DNA of 64,000 nucleotides from Clavaria fumosa (lineage: Eukaryota; Basidiomycota; Agaricomycetes; Agaricales; Clavariaceae): contig OX637803.1 of NCBI GenBank assembly GCA_951802425.1, forward strand, positions 434,001-498,000, read 5' to 3'. Made by a program: the position numbers and the translations under genes. Below the pieces are notes generated by a model. The model saw nothing but the letters and a program-made list of their open reading frames with translations. It was not told the DNA's origin and did not search any database. This document shows positions 10,021-20,654 of this stretch, one piece after another (the stretch's first letter is position 1; every line of letters begins with the position of its first letter).

Positions 10021-10817
10021 ATGATCTGAACATGATTATCTCTGTTTTCTGCAATAATGTCCACAGATCAAACCACATCACACATGCCATACTACAAGAC
10101 CAAGCCAAACCAAGATCCAAGACTGACATAATAATCATCACAGAACCCTGGATTGGAACCATATGAGCCCAAACACAAGAAAAAGGTACTGTTAATCATC
10201 CAGACTGGACCTGCATCACACCAAACAATGTCCAAAATGCTGACATTGTCATATACCACCATAAAAACACATGATTCAGAGTCATCCCTCTCCCTCACTG
10301 CTCACCAAATTCTAAACACACCCTACACACACAGATAAACATAGGAGAAAATTTCTCAGTTATACTCACAGCCATATACAATTCCCCATCTACATTTGAT
10401 GCAACCACCCAATTACAAAGAGATCCAGATCCAGAAGAAGAACCCATCATCCTATGTGGTGACTTCAACCTACACTCCCCAGACTGGGACTCAACTGTAC
10501 ACCACACCAATGAAAGAACAAACATCTTTCAAGACTGGCTAGACCACAACAAATTCCAAGTGCTCAATGACCCCAACAAACCCACATTCCATGGTTCAAA
10601 ATTCCAATACTCCAAAGTGGACAACCTCATGATCGCAAACATCAAAGTTTTCAAGAGCTACAACATCAGCCCAATCTGTGTGATCACTGATAAACACTAT
10701 GTGTCTGATCACTATCCTATCATGTTTGACATCATCATGTTCACAGAAACCCAAACACCTGACCCTCACCACTCCTTAACTGAAAAACTCAAAGAACTAT
10801 GGACAACAATAAGATGA
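10014..10817 (+). pseudogene. LINE ORF2 N-terminus: AP-type endonuclease domain, broken
   Basis: The frame contains hallmarks of the exonuclease-endonuclease-phosphatase fold used by non-LTR elements to nick target DNA: IITEPWIG, GDFNLHSPDWD and VSDHYPI. Two in-frame TGA codons interrupt it, at about 10166 and after HHKNT near 10270. Both fit CGA-to-TGA changes. The frame is cut at 10815, where a direct repeat of an LTR element begins. Confidence 0.8.
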
Positions 10818-12143
10818 ATCCTTCCAGTGCAAAGTTCTCAGCAGCAATATTTGCTGTCAGACTTAGTTGAGTTCTCTCAAATAAGCATATAGATGAAAAG
10901 ATCAAAGCTGGGGTACATGTGGGTTGATTCTAGGTCTTATATACTCTAGCTATGGGCTGTATGTGATGGCTGAGTCATTGATTAAATATCAGTTATTGAT
11001 GAGTGATCAGGAAAGCTGTGCATTTGCACTGGAATGCTGAGTGTGAGCAGTGTGGGCTCTGTTGGTAGATCTTATGATGATGATATCATCAGTGATCAAG
11101 GGTGAGGTGCTTCAATGCATTACATCATGATTGGCTGTGTCTGATTGTGATGGGTCACATGGCAACAGGTCATGTGATGGTCAGGTCACATGGCTTCACC
11201 CAAACCATGTGCTTTCACTGGGAGTTGAACCCTTGACCTTGGGATTGAGTATTATGTGAGGACAGCCAGACCAGGCCAACTACAGGTGCTTAAGACCACT
11301 CAGCCAAAAGGCCACAATACTCAATCCAGATTGAGTATGCCAGTTGGTCCTTATATAGCACATGTTTTGTCACACCCCCATCCTGTATGGTTCATGACAG
11401 TTTCTGGAGAGTTGCCAAGGTCCTCTTTCCTTAGTCAGGATGCTCTGTTCATACTGGATCACCACCCCAAGCAGTCCTGACACTGTTTCTGGCCTTTTGA
11501 TATGTACCATTAGGTCTTTAATTGAGGGCTTCAATCCATTGTAGAACATCTCTGTTAGGGCTACTTCATTATACCCACTTGGGATTGCCCATCTGGTGAA
11601 CATGGCACAGTGCTCAGATACTGTCTTTTCCTGCCTAAGTTCTCGGAGTACATCTGTGGATTGGCTCTGAGTAACCTGTCCTTTACCCAGGTTCTCATAT
11701 ATCTCTGGTAGTACTCAAATTGATGGAGGTTCTGCTTGATTGATGGATGACTGGTAAAACTCTCAGGAGGGATTACTTGCAACCTTAAAGGCGGGAAGAC
11801 GAATCCTTCCAGTGCAAAGTTCTCAGCAGTGATGTTTGATGTCAGACTTAGTTGAGTTCTGTCAAATAAGTGTATAGACAAAAAGATTGAAGCTAGGGTA
11901 CATGTGGGTCAATTCTAGGTATTATATACTCTAGCTATGGGCTGTATGTGATGGCTGAATCATTGATTAAATATCAGTTATTGATGGGTGATCAGGAAAG
12001 CTGTGCATTTGCACTGGAATGCTGAGTATGAGCAGTGCAGGCTCTGTTGGTAGCTCTTATGATGATGATATCATCAGTGATTGAGGGTGAGATCCTGCTT
12101 CAATGCATTACATCATGATTGGCTGTGTCTGATTGTGATGGGT
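10815..12143 (-). mobile_element. Deleted LTR retrotransposon remnant with two LTR-like direct repeats
   Basis: Two direct repeats, 10815-11155 and 11800-12143, share most of their sequence (both begin GAATCCTTCCAGTGCAAAGT after the first base). They flank about 640 bp. On the minus strand the inside encodes pieces of a gag capsid in two frames (HQFEYYQRYMRTWV, then FTRWAIPSGYNEVAL and FYNGLKPSIKDL). No pol is present, so it is a non-autonomous or deleted Ty3/gypsy-like copy. It lies where the RT core of the LINE should be. Target-site duplications are not evident. Confidence 0.72.
11203..11318 (-). repeat. tRNA-derived sequence (SINE head or degenerate tRNA)
   Basis: On the minus strand TGGCTGAGTGGTCTTAAGC fits a pol III A box, and GGTTCAACTCC about 65 bases downstream fits a B box with the CpG lost (GGTTCGA expected). 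The spacing suits a long-variable-arm (Leu/Ser) tRNA ancestor. I cannot fold a clean anticodon stem, so it is not a functional tRNA call. Confidence 0.45.
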
Positions 12144-12288
12144 TTGGATAGACAATTTGATGATCTCTGATCAAGTTGCTCTTGATAGTGATTGATTGAT
12201 CAAATGACTTGGTGCAGTGATTGAGTGAAACTGATCTTTGATCAGTGGTCTTCTGAAGGTGATCATGGCTGATAGATAGGGGTTAGGA

Positions 12289-12915
12289 GTAGCAGGTAAT
12301 GAGTTAGCTGACAGGATGGCAAAGGAGGCGGCCCAAGGCCTATCCAGCCCAGAGGAAGGACTCCCTCGAATACTCAAGATGAAGGTGGCAGGCAGCAAGG
12401 CAGCAGTATCATTAACACTTAGACAATCCATACAGGAAAGAGCTAAACTATGGTGGAGGGGCTCACCACACTACAACCACATGAAGAACATTGACGATTC
12501 GCTACCTTCAAAAGGCTTCCTACAACTCATCGAGGAATTACCTAGACTCCACTTGACCATCCTCCTACAACTACAAACTGGCCACACCCCACTATGACGA
12601 CACCTCTTCAGGATAGGAGCTGTCGACAACCCCCGGTGCCTGTACTGTGGGCAGGAAGAGGAGATGGTCAGACACTTCCTCCTCACTTGCACAAGCACAA
12701 CCACCCAAAGGAATGTGATACTTGGCAGCCTGGGCAGGGGCGCCCACAGCCTCGCACACCTACTGACAGATCTGACAGCAGCCAAGAAGGTTGTGAAGTA
12801 CGTGATGGCCTCAAAATGCTTCAAACAAGAAAGACAACTGACCCCAAACGCTGATGATGCACACACACAGCGGAATGTAACATCAACCCCACGCCCACAC
12901 ATTGAGGTCACATAG
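12289..12915 (+). pseudogene. LINE ORF2 C-terminus: RNase H end and zinc motif
   Basis: The frame reads GNELADRMAKEAA, typical of the last helix of LINE RNase H domains. Next come a helical region, then LQTGHTPL and HLFRIG, and a cysteine/histidine cluster (CLYCGQEEEMVRHFLLTC) found at the end of many LINE ORF2 proteins. One TGA at 12595-12597 interrupts it, followed by an intact CGA. The upstream RT domain is absent. Confidence 0.78.
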
Positions 12916-13298
12916 ACAGAAAAGGACAACATCAATGCTTGAATCTTAAATGGAGACATCACTTATAGTGTAGATTCCAACATCATCCAGTAGCTTTTCC
13001 CCCACCAGGGGTTTTTGACACACCTGGCTCTGACCCCTTATACGTAATTTCAAGCACATACATGTGATGGTGTTCACCAAGTGACCCGGAGCTCTTGTGG
13101 TAATACACCTTATAGTACAGGACAGGATGTAACATGGTAGCATACTCTGACATAGGGCTAAGCCCTGACAGGAGTCTAATGGAAAAAGAAGAAAGAAAAA
13201 AAGATAGGGGTTGCCCCTAGTTGAGGTTGAGATCAGTCCTGGTGGCTTTGAAGGGATAAAAGGAGGTACTCTCCCTCCCTGTCTCTTCAGAATCCGCT
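12916..13298 (+). other. LINE 3' untranslated region and A-rich tail, then unidentified sequence
   Basis: Noncoding sequence follows the ORF2 stop and ends in an A-rich tract near 13180-13200, taken as the LINE 3' end. From 13203 a new repeat-like unit starts. Confidence 0.5.
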
Positions 13299-13946
13299 AT
13301 GTGTTTCCAAGGTCATCACCTGATAGAGTTCTTCCATAGCTCCTCCCTCTTTGCTCCCTGCACTGGGGTTAAATTTTCTTGTGACACCTTTCACTGGTGG
13401 GTGCAACTGGTCCCTGCCAATGCAGACCTTTACTGGGTCCTTGATCATTGCTTCACCTGTGGGGACCCTTCCCACCTTGTCAAGGATTGCTCCTTGACCC
13501 AGGGTCCCTATTGTCATATTTTCAACCTTCTCAATGATCCTCATAGTGGGTTGGCTGAGTTGCTTCTCCCTATCTTCAGTAAGTCTGATTTTCCTATAGG
13601 TTGGGACTGGACTCCTCCCCACCCTCCTTTGTCACCCACTTGGGCCACCACCCCTTGGGGTGACCAAGGTACCTGGTACCAAGGTGGGCAAGACTGGGCT
13701 GGAATCAGTTCAGGTCCTGTACATCCTGCTTACTGTTCTCAGGTCCAGGTCCCCAAACTCTGGGTACCATGCTGGTGGCACCTCCTCCATTGCCCACCCT
13801 TCCTTCCATCAATCTCCCCCCCTCCTACTCCTCCCTCCCATCTCCTGTCTTGGACAACAAGAGCCCTCTTGGTGCTGTGCAGGATCTATGAGAGGCAGCC
13901 CTGGAAGCAGGGATCTGGAGTGGGGAGTTTGACTCCCATCCCTTGA
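13299..13946 (+). pseudogene. ORF with single CCHC zinc knuckle, retrotransposon-like
   Basis: An ORF of about 215 codons includes CFTCGDPSHLVKDC, a C-x2-C-x4-H-x4-C knuckle as in nucleocapsid proteins. Trp- and Pro-rich sequence follows that does not resemble a folded domain. It may be a gag fragment or a repurposed gag-derived sequence. No LTRs or pol are recognisable nearby. Confidence 0.35.
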
Positions 13947-14353
13947 GGGTAGCCCTTGGGTTCATGGGTGAGTCAGACTTCTCAGACTCCTCTGAGGAGT
14001 CATGGGGGTTTGACTTTAGCACTTCTGGCTCCTCCTTCAATGAGGAGGGGTCTTGGCTCTCCTTTGCATAAATAAATATTGTATTTATCTATGATAAAAT
14101 ATATGTCCTGGGGTTTGGCCCCTTGTTCTTTTGGCTTGTCCTTGTGTTCCTTAGAGTGCATCTGGCAGCAATTTCATGCATGGAATCCTCAGCCAAAAAA
14201 ATATCTCAATCTCAAGTTGCCAAGTGCAGCAGAGGGTCTGTCTGACACCCTCTGTTGCAAAGTGAGATTGAGATATTTGATTGAGATATTACTACCAAAA
14301 GTTTGTCAAGGTCAGACCTTGATGAAAAATTGAAAAATTTGAGTGATTGTGTG

Positions 14354-15803
14354 ATGCTGCCACTGCAGCCACCTGCTCTTGTTCCTGCAAACTCTGCTGA
14401 TGTATGGGAAGTGTACCTTGAGGTGAGTCATCCTTTGCCTACTGCCTAGTGATGTACAGGGCCTGGCTCAGCTCAAAAGCCTGGGCTTGGGCTCAGCTTG
14501 ACTGGGCTCAGGCTTGGATAAATTGTGAGCCAGGCCCTGGTTGAGGGCTCAGGCTGGGCCTGGGCTTTGTAGTGCTGTTCAAATAATGCTGTGGGGGCCA
14601 CTGTGGCTGCAACCACAGCTTGCTTTGCTTGAATAGCTTGTCAGTGGAAGAGAGCATTGGAGCTGCTGAATTTGAGGCATCAAGGAGCCTTCCTGATGCC
14701 GTCAATAACCATTTGGGGCAAGCCATCAGAACAAGTCATGGAGTAGGACTTGCTGGGGCAGGCTGAGCATGCATCACAAAATGTCATGCATCATGTGTGA
14801 CAAAGCCATGGCTTCAGGGCTCAGCTCAAGGCTTTTTATAATACAAGCCAAGCCTTGAGCCCAACAAAGCTGTCAGTAAGGCCCTGCTCAGCTCAGGCTT
14901 CAAGGGCTTGGCAGCCCAGGCTTCAGGGCTTTGAGCCAGGCCCTGTACATCACTACTACTGCCATTTCTAAGCTGATTTCTTGGACTCTAGAAGCATCTA
15001 AAAGCAAGGCCATGGCACAAGAAGTCATTTCCATCATACAATGACATCTCAGAGCTCATAGATGGGACCCGAGTCACTGGAGAGAATGTATTCCAGGCTA
15101 GCCAACAATGCTCTGAGTCAACATCTGGCCAACAATGCTCTGCCTCAACCTTAATGTCCTATACCCACTTGTCCTCTTCCTCAACAGCCTATGCTCCTGT
15201 AATCAATCCAATTCTCATTCAGATGCCCCCTGGGCCTCAAGAAGACTGTGGTGAGGCTGAGAGAGCAAAAGTACATGCATCAGATGAGGAAGCAGCCAAT
15301 CTGGTGAGTCATATGTACATTTTTTGAGCCCATCTAATCACATATATTACTTGGGATACTCTGGCCAAGCAAATTGCAGGGAAGAAGGTGAAAAGGGTAC
15401 ATGACTCAGATCATGAAGACAGTAGTGTGCATCTTTAATTCTGTATATCCTTGCATCTCTGACAGCTTTTCAGGATGATGCTGGCTCCAACCTGCAACCT
15501 TGGAAGTGCAAACTGACAGGAAATGACTGCCATAAGTCCAAGCTCATCACTGCAGGGCAGGGTCTTGCAAGCATGGGCAAATTGATGGAGGAAGCAATGA
15601 AGACTCTTGCTGGGTCCATTGCACTTGCTTCAGACAAGGGACCCACTGATGTAATGTCTTGCAAGGCAGCTGCCATTGTGGCTATTGAGGATGATGAAGG
15701 TCTATCTGGGGATGATTTCAATGATGCAGTGGAGATGATCATGGGCAGTAGTGAAGCAGCCACAGTGTACCTTGTGATCAAGAAGCCTGCTGCCTGCACT
15801 TGA
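14354..15803 (+). pseudogene. Harbinger accessory ORF (second protein), multi-exon remnant
   Basis: Exon 14354-14422 (starting MLPLQPPALVP) ends in a GTGAGT donor. The next exon begins at 14992 after TTGGACTCTAG and reads ARPWHKKSFPSYNDISELID; it ends at a second GTGAGT at 15304. A later exon contains QGLASMGKLMEEAMKTL and IEDDEGLSGDDFNDAVEM. It ends at a TGA (15801-15803), after which related coding sequence continues, again consistent with CGA decay. Harbinger elements encode a DNA-binding partner protein in this position. I recognise the arrangement as typical of agaricomycete copies but cannot assign a domain. Confidence 0.6.
14447..14955. mobile_element. Non-autonomous hAT MITE, 509 bp, with 8-bp target-site duplication
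   Basis: The ends read TAGTGATGTACAGGGCCTGG and its reverse complement. The perfect 8-bp direct repeat CTACTGCC flanks it at 14439-14446 and 14956-14963. An 8-bp duplication and this terminus type fit hAT elements. The interior repeats AGCCCAGGCTT-like motifs and codes for nothing. It sits in an intron of the Harbinger accessory ORF. Confidence 0.92.
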
Positions 15804-15879
15804 TTCCTCCAGTCTCAGCTTGTCAAGGCTCGCAGCTCAGTGTAGTCCAGTTTTTTTTTTCCCTTTTATTATTATCATG

Positions 15880-17193
15880 TTTGATACTGTACAAATGTCA
15901 TTGATGTTGCCATGCATGATAATCTCTCCACATATCCTTTGCAATCCCATCTCTCCATGCAGCTGCCCATCCATGCTCCTCAGCTGTGATATGATTTTGC
16001 AGCCTACCACAAGGCTCTGTGTCTTGATCTTCCTCAGCAGTCTCAAGATCCTCAGGCAGGTCTTCAGGGTCATAGATGCAAATGAGATTGTGAACAATGG
16101 TGAGGGCTGAAACAATCTGTGCCTGTGTCTGGAGGTTGTACTCTTGAGCAATAACAAGTACCTTGAATCACTTCTTGAGGTCCCCAAAAATGCACTCAAT
16201 GACATTTTGGAGCTGCAAGTGCTGAAGATTGAAGAGTTCTTGATGATTCTTTGGACTATGGGTTAGAGGCCATAAATAATCTCTGCAGAATTCAAGTCAA
16301 ACATACCACTTGCCAACTTGGCCCCACTCCTTCAGATGGTATCTTACCCCACAATAGGGGACCAGTAGCAAGTCAGAGCCTTTGTATCCCCTGTCACCAA
16401 GATAGTACTTTCCTGGAGGCATCTTGAAGTCACTTGTCTGAGCATTCTCATAAACATGGGTGTCTGGGGCACTCCCTTCCCATCCAGGCAAGACATACAT
16501 GAAATGCATGTCCATTGATGAGGCACAAAGGATATTCTGAGAGACTTGGCTCCTGCAATTCCTATAAGATGCCCAAGAGGATTCAGGAACATGAGCTGGG
16601 ATATGGCCCCCATCAAGGGCACCAATGCAGTCCTTGAAATAGGGAAAGGACTTCTTCTGGCTTTGGATCTCCTCAGGGACTGGTGCATCAGTAGCTGGGA
16701 GCTTGACAAACATATAGTAGACATGTACTGATGTCAGCATATCAAGTACATGGTGAACAACCCTTGGACAATTCAAGCTGATGAGATGCAAGGAGATTGA
16801 TGGCAACAAGATGTACTTGGTCACTGTATCTGCACTCCTCTGGAACCTCTCTTGCAGCACTCAGTTAGACAAGCCTCAGTGCACAAAATGAAGAAAAATT
16901 GATAGTTGTTCCTCAGCCGAGATGTGCTTTGTGTTGCGAAGCCCAGCAAGTCTTCCTAGTACATTCAAGAGCCTTTGGAAGACATGCTTGTGCATCCCCA
17001 GTTCATTGTGAATTCAGCCATTGTGTCCCTCTAGGAGCTCAGTCACCCATTCTTGTCCAGTCAGCCTTGAAGTGTGCTTCAGAGTCTTCTCAAAGTGTGA
17101 AGAACATTGCAATGCTGAGGCACCACCAGCAAAGAGTACCATTAGTCCAGTGGCAGCTACAGATGGGACCAGGACTGCATTGGTGGGAGCCAT
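15880..17193 (-). pseudogene. Harbinger DDE transposase, broken by TGA stops
   Basis: From ATG at 17193 the frame reads an N-terminal helical region (TGQEWVTELLEG, NELGMHKHVFQRLL, ISAEEQLSIFLHFVH). The catalytic core follows (DCIGALDGGHIPA; GSAPDTHVYENA; YYLGDRGYKG), then, in another frame, NVIECIFGDLKK near the third acidic residue. D, D and E of a DDE_4 nuclease are all recognisable. At least four in-frame TGA codons interrupt it (after HNG, FVH, GLSN and LKK), each where arginine is expected, plus a frame change at about 16290. The left end is approximate. Confidence 0.82.
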
Positions 17194-17545
17194 AGTGATG
17201 AGACAGTGAAGATGAATGAGTTACAACTACAACAACATTTGTGTTCATGTGCTACCACTCAAATCTCGACTTGCAAAACTCTGTCTCAATTGCACAAGTG
17301 CTGGATTGAGATTTCACACAGAAATTGCCATGCACAGAATTGCTGCCAGATGCACTATTTTAAGTTAAGTTAAAAGATTGAGATTTGTTAGTTGGGCAGC
17401 ATGGATGACACTTTCATGACAGGTGTCAGCCTCCAGTTCCCTGGGGGACAGGGGTTGACTGTGGACTGGATTTAAGTGAGTGCTATGGCAGGGTTGTTTG
17501 GAGGACATTGAGAACTACAGAGTTGTTAGTCCAGATACACTGTTA

Positions 17546-18480
17546 CAGTGAGCAACAAAAATATTGCAATGTTTCAACAATTTGAGTTAAATTGGAAATA
17601 TTTGTGAACATAGGCACATATTGTATAGTAGTTACATTTTATCCCAATATGATTTCTATTTTTGGGCAAGATATGAATAGATTTTTTCAGACCAATCATT
17701 GCAGCATTTTTGTTACTGACACTTGAGACATGCAAATGATCTACTTATCAGTACTTTGTACAGTATAGCCCCCTTTGGCTTTCAACAGGGCTTCAATCCT
17801 CCTAGGTGTGCTCTCAATCATGCCCCATTCCTTTTCCACTCTTTCCAGAGCTCTGACATCCCACCAGGTGGCCTTTCATACTCTCCCAGCTTCCTCATCA
17901 GATGATCCCATAGATGCTCAATGGGATTGAGATCTGGAGACTGTGCTGGCCAAGAGAGTACCTTAAAACCATTATGCTGGAACCAGGACCTGGCCCTTTT
18001 GCTGGTGTGCTTGGGGTCATTGTCCTGCTGAAAGATGACATCCTCAGCAGATTTACCAGAGTAGGCAAGGCTCTGTTGAAGGTCATCTTCCAGAATCTGG
18101 GTGTAGAGCTCACCATCCATAATCCCATCAATCTTGACTGCAGATCCAGGTCCTTCCCACAACATGCAACCTCAAATCCACTTCCAAACTTCTGAGTCTC
18201 TTAGACAAGCCTGTTAGTTAGTCCCTCACCAGCACTCTTCCACACCCATTTCCTCCCATCTGAACCTAAATGATTAATCTTAGTCTCATCAGACCAAACT
18301 ACCTTCTTCCAATCCTCCAAAGTCCAATCCCTGTGCCTCAGGGCAAACTCCATCCTCTCCTTCCTGTGATGAGCAGACAGGAGTGGCTTCTTTTTCTTCA
18401 CCAGCCCTCATACAAGCCTGCTTCAGATGTCTATGAACAGTCTGTGCAGAGAGTGGCATATTGGTGACATTGGAGTGAGG
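17546..18480 (-). mobile_element. Tc1/mariner copy 1, truncated
   Basis: The left end reads TA then CAGTGAGCAACAAAAATATT (from 17546). Minus-strand transposase pieces follow up to about 18480, where the expected right end is missing. It shares terminal sequence with the copy at 49149. Confidence 0.75.
17700..18467 (-). pseudogene. Tc1-type DDE transposase, frameshifted
   Basis: Pieces in several frames read VHRHLKQACMRAG, WKKVVWSDETKINHLGSDGR, IFQQDNDPKHTSK and WPAQSPDLNPIEHLWDHL. These match the three catalytic regions of Tc1 transposases (SDE, QDNDPKH, SPDLNPIE). At least two frame changes, near 18400 and 18185, separate them. The N-terminal helix-turn-helix is mostly absent. Confidence 0.82.
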
Positions 18481-18489
18481 TCAAATTTA

Positions 18490-18964
18490 TGCACAGGGAG
18501 CCAGCAGAGGTGGAAGTGGTGGATGCACTGAGATGGAACTCATAAGTCACACAGGCTGCTTTGGAGCAGCCCTCTGGCTGCACAGAACCCAAAGGGCTGC
18601 TTATGAGTTTTTTCCTGCCCTGGCCTTAACTTTAGACTGTGGCTCAGAAGTCATAGCCTTACCCTTCTGGTTCTCAGACAATCCTTAGTGACATGTCTGG
18701 TGCCTCTGCAGACCAGGCACAAATTGTTGTTGTCAAAGCACTGCTGGTGCTCCTCTGGGGTCAACTTCCCATCTTTGCCAATTTCTCTGCTGGTTCAAAG
18801 AACTCTGTGCATTGTTGGAGTTCAATTTTGTGACCTTATTTGCCCTGGATGGACCTTCATACTAGACTGACCAGAGCAGTTCTGGTTCTGGGGCTTCTTT
18901 CTGGATTTTAGGCCAGTAACACTGGTTGATGTTGTGCATGAGCTTTCAGAGTTCTGCACGTGAT
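18490..18964 (-). pseudogene. gag fragment with zinc knuckle
   Basis: On the minus strand KLTPEEHQQCFDNNN precedes CLVCRGTRHVTKDC, the usual order of the Ty3/gypsy gag C-terminus (helix then CCHC knuckle). Only this piece is preserved. Confidence 0.5.
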
Positions 18965-20654
18965 GTCAGTTACCTGATCTGATCCAGGCAATTTTGTCCT
19001 TGATCCCCTTGCAATGTTTCAAATTCAGCCAATAAGCATATTCAACGCCGCATGGTGTGTCTGTAATAAAACAAAACACCTGTCCGAGGCTTGAAGTACG
19101 CAAAATCTGGTTTGTCCGTATATGAAGACAAACAGGTGAGTGACAAACACAGCTGCTTCCTGGACAAGTTCCCATGGTCCCTGGCGCCTGCGAGCTTCGT
19201 CCTGCTCGCCTCAATTTCCAACAGTGTCAAGTCGACACACACGCACCAATGAATAGCATAGCCTGCCAGCCCTACATAAATTGTGTTGCCCACCCCCGAG
19301 TCCTTGCAGGGGCTCCAATGCTGTCTAAAAACCTCCGCGTGGCCAGTCTAACTATTGCCGTTGCCGAATGAGGACACGCCGCCTCGCTGTCTTTTAGCGC
19401 CCTTGCTGGCCGAGGGCAGACAGGCTTCTCGGCTGTAGACGGCCATCTAAGAAAATGGCACCTTTCCCCGTCACAGCCTCCCCCAACTTGAACATGCACA
19501 ACTTCTTATCCGAGTTATCGTCCCCGGCACTAGCTCCTCCCGGCTGTGTGTCCCACCCATTGCTGTAATCCGACGGCAAACCAAAATAACTTATATATTT
19601 CTTTTTTCAACGTTTGCGGCATGACCGATGGCGATGCAGATGAGATGAGAGAAACGTTTTTTTTCTTCTCTTTCTTCCCTGACTCGATTGGCGGCGAGAC
19701 TGATGGTTGGGTCTCTATTATTCCGTTGGTGAGAGCGCATGATATCAAAGCACATGTGACGACCACCTAATTATTATACTGTCCCCGTTCCCCGTCCCCG
19801 TCCTCGCCCTCGCTACAAATGAAATACTGGGTCCCATTGTCCAATGTGGTCCTGTCTGCAACGATAAAGCTTTGATGCCTGTATGTAACTAACCGTACGA
19901 CTCTTATATTCAGGCACCTCAGCACTGCTGTGCCTTCGTCTGCGGTCAGTCGGCAGTGCCGGATGATCGGCACCTGCCAAGAGACGCCATTCAGGATCCA
20001 ATCCGTTGTAACAAAAAAGACGAAGATACCCTTGTAATCTGCATAAACAAACATCAAAAGGTCCTCTGAGTACCGACTCTAGCAACTCTAGCAACTCTTA
20101 CAACTCTTATAACATACGATAAGCTGAGGTGAGTCTCTGCTAATCCACCCAACCCTTTGCTGTACTGACCTGAGCTCCGAGCCGTGTGAGAAAAAAGTGA
20201 TCGAACATTAATCTATTTTTAGTGAGAACAAAAACAAAAACAAAACCGGAATTAAAAAAATGTCTTTGATATTTCGAATAAAAATCACCGATGGACAACA
20301 ACAACAACAACAACAACAACACGGAATGCTCATCCACCCGGCTCATCCAACAGCTTCCCTTTAACGTTTATGAATAATAAAGTAAGTCAGTCCCCTTCTC
20401 CTCCTCCTCCTCATCCTCCTCGCCCGCTTTCTCCTCTGACTCAAATCTACGACTAGAAGCACGCGGTCACTTCATCTCCGCTGTCACTATCACCCTTCAC
20501 ATTCCACCTATTCACGCTCCTAATCCCTTCTTTTGTCACTCGAGTCAGTCTTTTCCTTCACCGTCCTTCTCTCTTCTACCTCAGACTGACCCCGGGCTCA
20601 TGCAGAACGAATAGCCGCTCACAATATCTGACACTTGTCTCCACATCTTCAGCC
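18965..20654. other. Transition from repeat island to gene island; no supported gene
   Basis: CpG dinucleotides return from about 19020. Several minus-strand ORFs of 60-96 codons (19042-19293, 19394-19579, 19767-20057) overlap without a splice pattern or domain I trust. A (CAA)n tract lies at about 20293-20322. From 20395 the sequence is CT-rich (CTCCTCCTCCTC), typical of a fungal promoter, upstream of the PX gene. Confidence 0.4.

Larger units (their letters stand above)
8290..13200 (+). mobile_element. Tad-like non-LTR retrotransposon, decayed and internally replaced
   Basis: Parts seen in order are a Pro-rich ORF1 with zinc knuckles, an overlapping ORF2 start with an endonuclease domain, and the RNase H tail plus C-terminal zinc motif of ORF2. 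An A-rich end lies at about 13180-13200 (AAAAAGAAGAAAGAAAAAAA). The whole reverse transcriptase region is missing between 10815 and about 12289, where an LTR element remnant and unidentified sequence sit. Several in-frame TGA codons show it is dead. Confidence 0.82.
14154..17357. mobile_element. PIF/Harbinger DNA transposon with two convergent ORFs, decayed
   Basis: The ends form an imperfect terminal inverted repeat: AGTGCATCTGGCAGCAATT at 14155 and its complement ending at 17356. Flanks are TTA on the left and TTT on the right, close to the TWA target typical of Harbinger. Inside lie a minus-strand DDE transposase and a plus-strand accessory ORF. A hAT MITE is nested at 14447-14955. Multiple TGA stops show inactivity. 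Confidence 0.8.
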
